Of a stretch of DNA of 64,000 nt, positions 12,715 to 24,149 are shown one piece after another. This DNA is from Larimichthys crocea. Its lineage: Eukaryota > Chordata > Actinopteri > Sciaenidae. The DNA lies in NCBI RefSeq assembly GCF_000972845.2, contig NC_040016.1, positions 21,372,807-21,436,806 of the forward strand, written 5' to 3'. Positions within the stretch are counted from its first letter, which is position 1. Each line of letters begins with the position of its first letter. The notes beneath the pieces are model-generated. The model was given only the letters and a program-made list of their open reading frames with translations. It was not told the origin of the DNA and did no database searches. Made by a program: the position numbers and the translations under genes.

Positions 12715-13869
12715 TGGATCTGTGTGATAAACATGTCTATGTCAATCCATTGATCAACAATCGATCAATCATTCCAGCTCTGCCTGTAAATCCGCCTTCT
12801 TTGAAACACTCTCAAATGTTTATTGCTATTGACCTTTTAAAAACGGGGTTACATCCATGCATTATGTGTAAACGCTTATCCTCCATCAGGTGGATGAGGA
12901 AAACTTGATTTCTAGTAAATTAGTTCACCTTCGACCCCTGTGAAAACATTTCTAACCCTTATAGCAAACTTGAGTTCCAGCTCCGAAGTTAGATCATTTC
13001 TGTGATTGCTTTTCTGTGGGTAGAGATGATTGACATTGTGCCTGTTACTCCAGGAAAAATCCCACAAAGTGTTCCATCTTATAAAATGTACCAAATAAAA
13101 TTAATCAGTGGAAAAGGTTTACGCTGATGTCACTTTGTCAGCCTAAGTGGCTCCATATTTCAAACAGTGTGAATCGTTCCGGAATGAAATATTAACGAGA
13201 AAGTCTAATATACAAGTGTCTGTAAAATCACGTTAAGCTGCAGCTAACTTGAATTAGATTTGTGGGTGAGGCAGAGTCTGGATCATTCATAATGAATGGG
13301 CTCACTTTTGAGCTCATGAAGATTTTATTTTGTACACTTGCCGCCATGTCTGCCCACTGCACAGGCTCAGCTGCACGGCATTCAATAAGGAAGCCCATGG
13401 GTGTGTGGTTAGATCATTAACAGTGTCTCCTTTCAGAATCTTCAGATGTTAATTAAATTAATATGGATTATATTCACTCATGTTTATTGTGACAACCTTT
13501 TAATTACATATGAGCATTACGTAACAGTAAATGTATTCCCCATTCTGTCTTCCACACTAAACTAATACATTCATTTAGTACATTTATAGGATCCATAATG
13601 ACCATATTATTGTCATATTCATTTATGCAACAGTAGTGGCAGTAATGTCACTTTAGAATGACTCGGCAAGCAACTTAACATAACAGTGCATGTTATATTG
13701 GGGTAATCAATTGAGAACTAGTAAAGTTGTCTCTTTTTTGATAAATAGATGTATTTTACATACTTACACAATATATATCATACATCTATCCTCATTTAAA
13801 ACAGAACGTTTGACTTTTGAAATTGATCTAGGGGAACTTAGGGAGGTAACAATTAAAGACCAAGAACAA
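12715..13869. other. Noncoding stretch, nothing recognised
   Basis: AT-rich unique-looking sequence downstream of the right duplicate. A 130-codon frame (12516-12908) crosses out of the duplicate but has no recognisable domain. Confidence 0.5.
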
Positions 13870-14155
13870 AGGGATTAACCAAGGACCGACTGCAAGCGCA
13901 GCGATTTATTCAACAACAACAAAACTTATACAACGTAAAGAGAAGTCTTCCTCAAACGACACGATGCCGGCCAGAAACGATCACACCACACACAACAAGC
14001 ACTGCAGGACCACGCCACCACTGAAACACCCGGTAGGCGTTCATAGCCTACAGCTGTTAATCAGCTAATCAGCTGATTGAGGAGGAGGAGAGGGAAAGGG
14101 CAGTGCTTGAAATCAAAAAGAAACAAGAAGCCACAAACACCAAGGCACGTGACAG
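13870..14155 (-). mobile_element. LTR-like remnant, reverse strand
   Basis: Read on the reverse strand, the block starts TGTCACGTGCC near 14155. It contains an ATCAGCTGATTAGCTGATTA-type direct repeat and then a polyadenylation signal in TTGAATAAATCG near 13900. A 5' TGT start with an internal AATAAA close to the 3' end fits a solo LTR of a retroelement. No partner LTR, primer-binding site or target duplication was found, so it may be another kind of dispersed repeat. Confidence 0.35.
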
Positions 14156-14787
14156 ATTTTACAGCCCTGAGTAGTGGGCTGCAGGCCGCAGGTTCTACCT
14201 ATGTTGGGAAATAGTCTGTATGTAGCCTGAGAGGGGAAACCCAGGGCAAAAAGTTGTCAAATAAGGCAACTGTCCTCTGGATTTTGATGATATCAAAGAT
14301 GTGTGTGAACGTGCGGTAGGCATATCCTTTCCATCCCGAGTTCTCTACAGACATTTATGGAAATCCCCTAAATTTTAGATACAAGAGATCAAAACTTGAA
14401 CTTCCCGGGGTTTGTGTCAGTGTAAAACTACCATGTCCATCAACCATTTGGCTTGTGGACAGCTGTTTTAAAGCCTCGGATCTGGCATCATGAACATTGG
14501 CATCTCGGTTTGGTGGAGCCAGAAGTGAGCATTGTTGGGTGAGAGCATGGAGCTGGTTGGTGATACTGTGAGTCGGGATTCACTTGGTTTTGACTGCGAG
14601 GTTGCGTAACAGTTAAATAAAATATGTTTCTGAAAACATTTCAGGTGAGAACTGGTCAATACGGTATTGTCAATGACAAGATAGCCATGCCCTGAAGCAT
14701 ACCCGCTTTATCGTCTGTTTTACTCTAAATGGATCCATAATTTACTAAAAGAACTCATGTTGTATAGAAGAACTCTTGAAATTAGCA
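14156..14787. other. Noncoding stretch, nothing recognised
   Basis: No open frame above 65 codons and no repeat structure seen between the LTR-like block and the hAT-type element. Confidence 0.5.
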
Positions 14788-15275
14788 ATCACGACTAGGG
14801 ATGCACAATATTTATCGGACCGATAAAATATCGGCCGATATGGGGAGAAATTACGTCATTTTTTAATCGACCCGATAGGTTCATTTTAACCAATAAAAAG
14901 ATCTGATAATTTAATGACATTGGGGAAAATGTTTGCAGGCCGAGTAGCCCCAAAAGTTATCGCGCCTTATTGGCAGGATCCAAGTCTGGCCTCGTCTCTG
15001 CCAGACTAATAATGAACATGTCTTCACCTGTGTGGCAGAAGATAACAACAGCATTGCTGTTTGCAAAAGTTGTTCAGGAGGATTCAGAGAGGAGAAAGAA
15101 GACTGTAAACCCAAAGGTAGTATATCGCATGTCAGGACTGGTGCTTCCGACTGTAGCAGATGCTGATCGTCTGTATTGTCCATGCATCTCACGCTGTTCT
15201 CTGTACAGGGACTTCCAGATTGAAATATGATGTTATAGGTTGAAATTTTTCATATCAGGCATCACTAATTACGAC
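14788..15275. mobile_element. Non-autonomous hAT-type element with 8-bp TSD
   Basis: The element body is 14796-15267 (472 bp). The left end reads TAGGGATGCACAATA and the reverse complement of the right end TAGTGATGCCTGATA, matching at 11 of 15 positions. The flanking 8-mers ATCACGAC (14788-14795) and ATTACGAC (15268-15275) match at 7 of 8, as expected for a hAT target-site duplication with one later mutation. The interior has TATCGG/CCGATA subterminal repeats near the left end and no transposase frame. Confidence 0.8.
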
Positions 15276-16719
15276 CATAAACTTTACTGAGATACTGAGA
15301 GGTATATTCATGATAATCTGACTTATTTTATTGCTTCCAATGGAGCTGTCCCCTGCTGGCCATTAGAAAAAATGCAGGTTTAAGGCACTTCAGTGCTGGC
15401 CTCATTTTTCACTCCCAGAAGCTCGTCCACTAATTATATTCTAAAGATTTATGACTAAATACCTGCAAAGCTGATGACATTCACATCAACCTCGGCTGTA
15501 ATTTGTGCTGAGTGCTAATTAACATTTGCTAATTATTAATGTTAGCAGCCTAAACCAAGATGTTGAACATAGTAAACATCTGACCTGCTTAATGATCGGC
15601 ATATTAACATATAATAACAATATTACAATCCTAAAAATAACAGCGCTAATATTTAATGGGATTAATTAGAGCTGATATGCACATACAGAGTTTGTCTCCA
15701 TCTACTGGGACTCTCTCTAATTAGATTTTTAGTTTCATGTTGAGCTCGTTTTATTCATATTTGATTCACCGTGCAGCCCTGCAGAGGCTCCGCTCTCCAT
15801 TCTTTCACTCAGTTCTTAAAATACAATAATAATTTAATCATTTAGTCTCGCGTGGAGACCCAGTGCTACAAAAATGTATTACAAACTTTGTCATATGGAA
15901 TCTCAACAGAATCAGGATGACAAGTGCATCTGGAATCCAGCATCCCGAGGAGAATACTGAAATTTATATTACATTAACGGGAACTAGATTTCTGTTGTCA
16001 AAATGACAAAACTTTTTCTCAACTTATACAAATAAAAAAAAGGTCAATAAAAGGTTCCTGTGAGCAAAACGGGTCGTTCATCTTTAAATCATCTGAAAGT
16101 TTCTTGCTTTTCCTTGAACACTCCTGTTCTCTACAATATTTTTCTTCAGTGCTTAGGGAGCAATTATGAGATGCAGATTGCAGGTGTAAATTAGAGAATG
16201 CTGAGGCTCAGCAGCCTTCAGTCTATCTGTGGTATCTACTTTCTCACCCACATGAAACTTGGAAAAGCTTCACTGGCTCGAGGTGAAGTTTGTTCACACT
16301 GACTGAGAACAAACACAGCGGCCCTGAGCTCTTCTCTCAGCGATCATGCTCCCCCCCTCTCACTCTTTCTCACTCACACACTAACACACCTGACACACAG
16401 AGGGAAGCTCCTACAACTCAAACACTGCTGACACCTTCATAACTGGTGATATTAACTTCAGCAGCAAAATGGAGGAGGGCAGATTTTTAATTTGCCACCT
16501 TCGGGGTCCTGACTCAGCTTTTTAGCCTCACCGTCGCATTCTCGTAAACGTTTCTTCGTTCTCGTAGCCGTGTGTCATATGTGCTCCTTGAAAAGACACA
16601 ATATTGGCCAAAATAATTTCATTATGTGTCAGAGCGGTTCACTGGAGGTTGTGGAGAATTCTCTTCATCAATGGTCACCTCAGTCAGTGGAGACAAAGTG
16701 CACAGGCGCCCAAGATGTC
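15276..16719. other. Noncoding AT-rich stretch
   Basis: Rich in TTAAT/ATTAA words, especially 15480-15730, with no open frame of note and no repeat boundary seen. Homeodomain-type core sites are frequent but expected by chance at this base composition. Confidence 0.5.
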
Positions 16720-16890
16720 TTATGCTGAAAGGTTTATTGAAGCTCGGCCAAGGAGAACGTAGAATTTATCAATGCGCTTGTCATGGTGCGATGCCGAGCT
16801 GATCTCTCTGGTTAGTCTCTACGCCCTCAGAACAGCGCCACAACTTCTTTATGTTCCTAAACGTCCATACTCAATACATCTACAGCCAAT
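16720..16890 (-). mobile_element. LTR-like remnant, reverse strand
   Basis: On the reverse strand this block runs from TGTAGATGTATTGAGTATGG to CTTGGCCGAGCTTCAATAAA, followed by CCTTTCAGCATAAG. The AATAAA close to the 3' boundary and TGT at the 5' boundary suggest an LTR R/U5 region. No internal retroelement sequence or second LTR is present. Confidence 0.3.
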
Positions 16891-16898
16891 TGGTTATT

Positions 16899-17033
16899 AG
16901 AAGAAGAAGAATAGATACTTTATTGATCCCTCAGCAGTGCTCAGGAGACGAACTGGCTCCTCTCACGCAATACTTTGGTCCATACTGGACTTGAACCAGC
17001 CAAATCCCTACAGACTGAGCTACTGCTTCCCCA
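16899..17033 (-). mobile_element. tRNA-derived SINE, reverse strand
   Basis: On the reverse strand the element begins GGGGAAGCAGTAGCTCAGTC. An RNA polymerase III A-box (TAGCTCAGTCTGTAGGG) and B-box (GGTTCAAGTCC) follow in order. Next come GACCAAAGTAT, a CCAGTTCGTCTCCTGAGCAC unit, and a 3' tail ending ATCAATAAAGTATCTATTC plus CTT repeats. This matches the widespread teleost tRNA-SINE as I remember it. The stretch between the boxes is about 25 bp shorter than that consensus, so the anticodon region is partly deleted. Confidence 0.75.
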
Positions 17034-17312
17034 AAGGAAGTATGTTGGCTTCTACATTATGTACTTATCTGTTGTTTCGAGTGAGTGAGACAGGCCTATC
17101 CTCTGACCTTGGGTTACTATAGCAATGATCAGAATGGCACCTGCTTTCCTAAACACAATCATAAAGCTGCTCTGACTTGGCAACATGCAAGGGTTGAGTC
17201 TGTCCAGTGAAGTGGTTATGGAGGACAAAGGTGTGAGGCCAATGCTTTCTGAGCTCATATTCATATTGTAGGAGCAGAAACAACCATAACTGTAGTCGTA
17301 CCACAGTGAAAA

Positions 17313-17730
17313 TCAAATCAAATCAAATCAGATTTTATTTGTATAGCCCAAAGTCACAAAGTACTTTTGCCTCGGAGGGTTATAATTGGGTGTCGTCAGC
17401 ATAACAATGAAAATTGATGGAGTGATTCCTAATAATGTTCCCTAAAGGAAGCATGTATAAAGTGAACAGAAGTGGTCCTAGTACAGAACCTTGTGGGACT
17501 CCATGAGAAACTTTGGTCTGCATGGAGGATTCATCATTGACGTGAACAAACTGAGGTCGATCTAAGAAATACGACTTAAACCAGCTTAGGGCGGTTCCTT
17601 TGATGCCAGTTTGATGTTCCAGTCTCTGTAAAAGAATTTGATGGTCAATGGTGTCAAATGCAGCACTAAGATCTAACAGGACAAGTACAGAGATGAGTCC
17701 TTTGTCTGATGCCATTAGCAATAACCGTGT
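17313..17730 (-). mobile_element. Internally deleted L2-like LINE fragment
   Basis: On the reverse strand an intact reverse-transcriptase core (17721-17380) runs straight into a LINE 3' end. That end reads CTTTGTGACTTTGGGCTATA, then CAAATAAA, and finishes in TTTGA repeats at 17313-17335. Several kilobases of a normal element are absent: everything 5' of RT motif A and everything between RT motif C and the 3' UTR. The junction lies at about 17380. No target duplication is visible. Confidence 0.8.
17380..17721 (-). pseudogene. LINE (L2 clade-like) reverse transcriptase fragment
   Basis: A 113-residue open frame from the palm of a non-LTR reverse transcriptase, the enzyme that copies element RNA into the genome. 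In order it shows motif A ([15 protein letters not shown], catalytic D), motif B ([15 protein letters not shown]) and motif C (YADDTQL, the catalytic DD). A full L2-like ORF2 is several times longer, so the endonuclease, thumb and C-terminus are missing. The frame ends at a TAA immediately after TQL, where the sequence jumps to the 3' UTR. It has no stops or frameshifts, which suggests a fairly recent copy. It is inactive because of the deletions. Confidence 0.85.
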
Positions 17731-18616
17731 CCACAGGCCGAGCAGCTCCAGATATTCTCAGGACCAGCAGCTGTACGAAGCTCGGTTCACTCTGGCAGAC
17801 TGTTGTTTTGCACTCAGACCTGTACTTTTCTTTATTCTCTTTCCATCTTGCCATTCACTCCTCTCATGCATGCTTACTAATCATATTCCGACCTTGAGAC
17901 GTTCCATGGATTACAAAAATCTCCCCGTAGAGTCTCCGAGGCTTTCTGTCCGAAGACTCAGTAATCACATATCTTTACTTCGTTCACTTGAAATAGTGTC
18001 GGAGCTTTTATGAACTGTGGTAGTGTGAAAAAAATATATATTCTGTATTATGTTTGTGAACCAGCTGACTCAACTGTTCACATCGGCATATGAATGTTTA
18101 TTTTGGCACGTATGATGAGTTGTCACTTATTTTTTTTAGAGAGAGGTGAGGTGAGGTGCTCTTGTTAGACATGAGAGATTTAATTTCCAGGAGGAAAACC
18201 AGCAACACAAACAACCACTCGTGACTGAAAAGGTCAACGCCGCCACAACACGATCACAGATGGAACAACATGCTGCTGCAGCCTCCCAATTAACATGTGT
18301 GAAAGACGGGAGCAAACGAGAGCAAGTGGGAGCAGGAGGGTAGTTATTAGGATGCTTACGGAGTCGTTTGATTTGAAACGAGCTTCCTGCGTGGTAACGG
18401 ATGGCCGGGCGTGTGTTTTGCCGTATATCTTTAAGGCCTGTCCGTGCTTTTTGTGTTCTTTAAATGGAGGTTGGAGCCCACACAGTGTCAGCAGAGCTTA
18501 GCCTTCTTAAACTACGGAGACGTTAACACATTAAGTCTGCTGCTGCTGCTTCTGCTCAGTAAAAACCCCGACATCAGGAAGCATTCTGCTGTGGCTTAGT
18601 ACATCATACACTGTGT
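17731..18616. other. Noncoding stretch, nothing recognised
   Basis: The forward frame at 17648-18013 overlaps the reverse-strand LINE and is a shadow. Beyond it no domain or repeat boundary is visible. Confidence 0.5.

Positions 18617-18658
<42 letters not shown>
18617..18658. repeat. (CA)n microsatellite
   Basis: About 20 uninterrupted CA units. Confidence 0.98.
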
Positions 18659-18659
<1 letters not shown>

Positions 18660-18785
18660 CAGTTCGGGAGATATTTTATTTATAGCGTCAGCGCAGTGTG
18701 AAACTCACATCGTATATTATTCACAGTATCGGGACATGTGACACACACATTGATGCAGAATGTTATTCATACCTTTATACATGCC

Positions 18786-18828
<43 letters not shown>
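18786..18828. repeat. (CA)n microsatellite
   Basis: About 21 uninterrupted CA units, 128 bp after the previous CA tract. Confidence 0.98.
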
Positions 18829-18829
<1 letters not shown>

Positions 18830-18934
18830 ATCTAGTCTCACACCATGGTTAGCGTGAACTTGGTTGAGAATGTGTGAGTGCTGCTCAAACAGGGTTAATT
18901 CATCTCCGTTCATATTTAAGAGAGCTGTCTGTAG

Positions 18935-18936
<2 letters not shown>

Positions 18937-19014
<78 letters not shown>

Positions 19015-19033
19015 GTGTGTTATGTGTGTGTGA
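18937..19033. repeat. (TG)n microsatellite, ~95 bp
   Basis: The longest dinucleotide tract in the window, interrupted once by GC and once by TAT near its right end. It is complementary to the two CA tracts just upstream, so the three can pair as inverted repeats. Confidence 0.98.
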
Positions 19034-21297
19034 GATGCATTATATTTTAATCTACAATTACGTTAAGATGAATTTAACAAATTTGTTGCACAAAACAACA
19101 AAAGGGTACAGAGAGAGTGACAGGCAGAGATGAAATAAAGAAGCAGTTGTTAGTATTTACATAATTAATATCACTTAGACAGTGTGTAATTTGAGTTAAT
19201 GAAACGATCGTGTTGTCTTAATGAATGCAGCACAGTTTACTAATATGAAGGGAGTTAGCAGCTCGTCTGCGGTTGGTCTCTGGCTGAATGTTTTGTGGTT
19301 ATCTCTGTAACCTGCTGACCTGCGGGATGGAAACATATTTTCAGATAATTAGACAAACATATTCAGAATGATACGCTTCTTAAAATAACGACAGCCGCTC
19401 CGGGTTTCTGTGATGCACACTGAGGCGTGTCTGTTATATGTCTGTGTGCAGGTGATGTTAAGCAGCTGTCGCGTACAGTCAAGACACAACAAGCGTCCTG
19501 TTGTTGTTATCATTTGTAATAGGAATCAGTATTTGTGCATATTTAAATATTTATTATTTGCACACAGTTTGTTGAGGGTCAGGGACTTTACTCAGTAATT
19601 GCGTGATCTGAATTAAGCGAGAGACAAACAATGATAATAAATAAATAATGTCTGTTTACTGTACGTTTACATAATGGCCGTTTTATAATTTGTGTACAAG
19701 TGTTTGTTAGTTTGCTCGAGGTAAGAGAGAGAGGAAGAAGCAGAGCAACGAGCCAAATATTTCGTCTCGGTGTTTTTTGCATATTTACATATTTATCCTG
19801 TTATTTGGTTTTTAAGGTCAGAATAGTTCTAAATCTTTGAAGACTCTGTTGTTGTTGATGGAGAACAGCAGCTTCGAGTCATTGCAGTGCTGAAGACGGG
19901 GTCAGGGTCATCGACCAAGAAGGTCTGAACGGCTGCTGTTAAGGCCGTTTTACATCTAAAGTCAAAGGTCAAGCTTTAAAATGAGATGTGTGTCCTTGTC
20001 ACCGCTTGACTGAAGGACCGAAAAAGTTGTTCCACAGCCAATTAGCCGACCTTTGTGCTTCTTCCCTTTGTGCTAACTGAGTGGCTTTAGACCTGGGTGG
20101 AGATCTGGTGGAGGTCTGTCTCTCTGTTGGTCCTCCACTCTGACCGAGACTTAAATATCTTAATGCTATAGAACCATGAAGGCGTTTAGACCATTTTTAA
20201 ATGTAATAACTTTTCCTATTCACGTCTTACTTCAGGTGTTTTAATGAGTTAACATATGTTTTTCATTTCTGGTCACACCTTACTTCTGTAGGTTCCTTGC
20301 CTCTCTTCTCATTTCCTCTCCTTGCTCTTTCTATCACTCCTCACCTCCTCAGGCCATCTCTCCTCCTCTTCTTCCCTTCTTCTAGTTTTGTCCCTTTATT
20401 TTACCCTCTCCCATTATTTCTTCTTTCATCCCTTCTCCTCACCCCTTCCCCTTTTCTTCAATCCTCTGCTCTCCTTTCACGTTCTCTTTCCTCCCTTTCT
20501 CTATCGCCTGCTGCTTCATCTCCCTTCTTCTTCCACTCTCTGTGCCATCAGTGCCCTCTGCTGAGTGATGGCAGCTTTACATCGCACTGAAGCTGCAGAG
20601 CAGACGTTCTGTTCCGGTTTTCCAGCTGTCCGGCAGTGCTGGACCGTGGCTTTAATGGTCAGCTGTTGTTTTTTAGCTCTGCAGCTAATCCATTCTGTCT
20701 CTGTGGATAATTCCTGCGTTTCCTCATGCTGTCTGACACTTTTGATAAAGTGTTGAATGAACATCTGCCATGTGGGAAATGCTGGAACGGGACTAGATGT
20801 GAGCGAATAATAATAATACACATTTTGGTATTGTGTGTGCACAAAAAGGATTTAATTTCCCTGTGAGTTCACTAGATACATTTTGTTTCATCCCCTTTGT
20901 TCCTTATTGTTTCCACTTCACCATTCCAGGACAGCTCCTAATGCATGGACAGATTTTTTAAATCTTTTCCCCAAAGATTCATTGATTTATTGAGGTTTAT
21001 GACTTTTAGAGCGACTGAACATGAATCATCACGCTGCCATCTAATGTATCATTACTGCAAGAAAGAAACAAATGACAGGTGACATATTTGCTCTTAGATC
21101 CCTAAGCACAGACGTCGATACATCATCTAATTCAGTCAAACTCAGGTAATTCTCTGATGCCACTGAGGCTCCAAATCTTATAAAGCTACGAATAAAATTG
21201 GTGAATTTAGCAGAAATGAAAGCTCTGGGTCTGATTGTTGGTTTTCTTTAAGACCAAAGAAGTGCTGGCTGTGAGCTATGTTTTGTTTTTCAGTGTC
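19034..21297. other. Noncoding stretch with a pyrimidine block
   Basis: Unique-looking, with a strongly pyrimidine-rich block on the + strand at about 20290-20560 (runs of CTC, TTC and CCT). The serine/leucine/phenylalanine-rich open frames there are composition artefacts. No exon or repeat boundary recognised. Confidence 0.5.
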
Positions 21298-21849
21298 CAC
21301 AGTCAGTCCCGCCTAAAATGCCTGATGTTGCATGAGGTTTTCAAAAAAATTGCGGTGAAAGTTGCGGTGCTTTTTACATTTTTGTTGCAATTTTGTTGCG
21401 GGAGGAAGTGAAAGTTGCGATTCGACAGTCGCGCCAGGGGCGAGGGGGCCCCGTCCCCGGGGGTGAGCCCTGGAGAGAGCACTAAAGTCCACGGCCCCGG
21501 GAAGTGTCGAGGTCCAGGCGGGAGGGCGATGTAAAGCTTGCGACTCCACCTTCGCCCCTGAGCCTTTCAAAGCCGACCCAGAGCCGGTCGTGGCGCACCG
21601 CCGCGGAGGAAATGCACCCAGCGGGGGCCTGCCAGCGCCGGGGAGAGGTCCCACGTGGGGATCCTCCTTCACCGTGTGGTCGTCCCTGACCCGCTGAGTT
21701 GAATCCCCCGGGCAGACTGCACGGAAGTTGCGGAAAAATCGCAGTGATTGGTTAAAATTGCAACACCGCCCTGAATTCACGGGGATTCCCTGAAGTTGTG
21801 TTGAAGTTGCAAATCGCAACATCGCGATTTCCTGGAGGGTCTGCACAGT
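21298..21849 (-). mobile_element. 540-bp TIR element carrying a 28S rRNA fragment
   Basis: The body is 21304-21843. The left end CAGTCCCGCC and the reverse complement of the right end CAGACCCTCC match at 8 of 10, and the identical hexamer CACAGT flanks both sides (21298-21303 and 21844-21849). Both arms are rich in short TTGCG/CGCAA and AAATTGC words, a subterminal-repeat pattern typical of DNA transposons. The core (21423-21720) is GC-rich and 28S-rRNA-like. No transposase is encoded. Superfamily is uncertain: hAT is possible given the CAG ends, but a 6-bp duplication is short for it. The 177-codon reverse frame is just a reading of this element. Confidence 0.6.
21423..21720 (-). pseudogene. 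28S rRNA D2 expansion-segment fragment in a transposon
   Basis: On the reverse strand it runs from GCAGTCTGCCCGGGGGATTC through ACCGGCTCTGGGTCGGC, GGAGGATCC, GCATTTCCTCCGCGGCGG and GGGGCCGTGGACTTTAGTGC to GCGACTGTCG. The order and motifs match the D2 expansion region of vertebrate 28S rRNA as I remember it, in particular GCAGTCCGCCCGG..GGATTCAAC and GACCGGCTC..GG..GGC..GGAAGG. About 300 bp are present with no flanking rDNA, so it is a captured fragment, not a rDNA unit. Confidence 0.8.
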
Positions 21850-24019
21850 ATGAGTTTCTCTTTGTTACCACATCGTTAATGAGATGATTGACTTTTTAAA
21901 TTTTTTACCACGTGCATGGGAACCACAGAACCTTTGGTCAGCTTGGATCGCTCCTGTTTCAGGTGCTGTGGTGCTTGTTGGTACTAAAATCAAGTTAAGT
22001 TCATCAAGTTGAAGAATCTGCTCCTCTTCAACGCATCTAGAAAACCCATGTCCACTGTGAACCTGCTCAATATGGATGTCAACAAATGAAATGCATGTTT
22101 CACTTGTATCACAAGTACACTAAAGATGGAAACAGCCTGAAATCAAAGCATGATATGGCTTAAATATTTACAACATATCCATCAAGTATTGGGCAGGATG
22201 GGCCTTTGAATGCACGATAAATTATAGTTAGATATAATTTGTATACCTTAAATTGTGTTGAGAATAGGATCTATATCGTATCTTTGTTTGCGCTGCACAC
22301 ACTGTAAAGATTCACTGCGATGTAGTTTGTACTCCAGCTCAATAATCACCATCAGTTCATGGAAGCATTCTCCTTCCACAAGGCTTTAACACGATCACAT
22401 GCCCCGAGTCACAGTACCTGTTATGAGCTGGCTAATCTTCTCTTTCCCGACGGCTTTGCAGTGGCACACGCCAACACCGCTGGCGAATAAGGGAATGGGA
22501 ATCTGTCTTGGTGGAACTTGTTGGTCTGTGACGGACGAGTTTCGTGTTACATAACTTTCACTGCATGTTCATTTCTAAATGTAACCTGTTGTAAAGTTTT
22601 AAACACGTCATGATCCTGGAAATGTGCCATTATACTGTACGTCATGTCGCTTGTGTAATCTTTCTGATTTAGGAAGCAAATGTGCTCATTTGCTGCAGCT
22701 CTGGAGAATCCTGTCACATATAGTTTAGTATCCAATAACGGGATCACAGCTTCCTTTGATTTGAACCCCAGTGGAAACATTTACACTGTCCTGGGGGCTC
22801 CAAGGTTGGAATATGTTATTTTAAACATGTCATTACCTGTATATGCACACACTGAGGAAGGAAGTCGACAAGGAAGGCAAGAAAAAGCTCCCGGGTTGGT
22901 TCTGATCGGATGATCAAACTATCCTCAGAAGCCTCACGAGGGGATGCGCAGCATGCCGTCGGTGCGTGCGCGTGTGTGATGAATGTTTGATTGCGTCAGG
23001 GGGGATTTCTGACATATCTGGAGCAGAGACACACAAACATTTCGCTCATTAGAGCGAAGAGGAAAGGTGAGAGATGGATGAGGAACGAGAGAGCAAGGGG
23101 GGGGAGGACAGACGGATGGATGGATAGACGGAGAGTTATGACAAGAAATAATTACCAAAAAAAAAGAAGGAACCAAAGTGAGAGCTAAGAGACGGAGGAG
23201 GATGAGCTCGGAAAAAAACGTGGAGGTAGAGCGAAAGTAAGGAGATGATCATTAAGATGGAGAGAAGAGGGGTGGAAAGAGGGATGATTAAGGAGGTGTC
23301 AGACCTGGTTCTGTGTGCGAGTGCATTAGAAAAGTGAAGAAAAGAAAGAGAGAGGCAATTAGCTCTCTGTCAGTGCTTGAATCAAGTGCTAACAAAATCC
23401 TTCTGGAAAAATGTTCAGTCTAATAATAATCCCAATAATTCTATAATTACTGTGATTGCCATTTGGTATAATTATGATAATTCTGCTATGATGGAACTCC
23501 AGCTTTTAAACAATCTGGGGGAAGCCGAGTGGAAACAGCCGCATTCAGAGACTCACAAAGCGTTTCTCCTTCCTTGAACATGCGTGGTGTATTTTTGGGG
23601 GGTGAAGCAGATACGAGGCACAAGATGTCGATTTGCAAAAAAAGGGCTTGTGAATGGAGCGAGCCAACAGTAAGCCCGCGTCTTTGTATCGGGTTGAGGA
23701 GGATCACCAAGGCCACGGCGTGACTCTGGAACTTCAAACGCACTCCCAACAGATCCAATTTCTCTGCGTGGACACTTTTCTTATTCAGCACTAAGACGCT
23801 GTAAAAAGACTTGTTTGATATTTCAGGGGCTCTAATTTGCCTCCGAAAGCAGCTTTACATCTTTTTTCTGCGACTGTTGAACGTGACCTTATTCAGCCAG
23901 ACGGTGGCTCTTAATCTTTACTCAGCTAAACAGTTTCATTTTAAACCAACACGACTCGCTGTCTTCGCCTTTATTCAACATCACAAGTTCACTAACAAGT
24001 CGATGAACAGCAACTAAAG
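21850..24019. other. Noncoding stretch with a purine block
   Basis: No recognisable exon. A purine-rich block on the + strand spans about 23040-23360. Frames here are short and composition-driven. Confidence 0.5.
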
Positions 24020-24029
24020 TGAGAATGTG

Positions 24030-24140
24030 TGTCAGCCCTGTGATGAACTGGCAATTTGTCAAAGGGTGCACCCCGCCTCCTGCCCGATGCCAGCTGGGAT
24101 AGGCTCCAGCCCCAGTTCATTACAGGAAATGGATGGATAG
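24030..24140 (+). mobile_element. Retroelement 3' tail fragment
   Basis: Contains GATGAACTGGCAATTTGTC, GGGTGCACCCCGCCTCCTGC, CAGCTGGGATAGGCTCCAGC and ends AATGGATGGATAG. This order is that of a very common fish non-LTR element tail ending in GGAT repeats. Exact family not certain. Confidence 0.6.
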
Positions 24141-24149
24141 AGAATATGG

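Noticed and set aside
21313..21846. 177-codon reverse open frame
   Set aside because: It is simply a translation of the TIR element and its 28S-like core; GC-rich rRNA gives few stops by chance.
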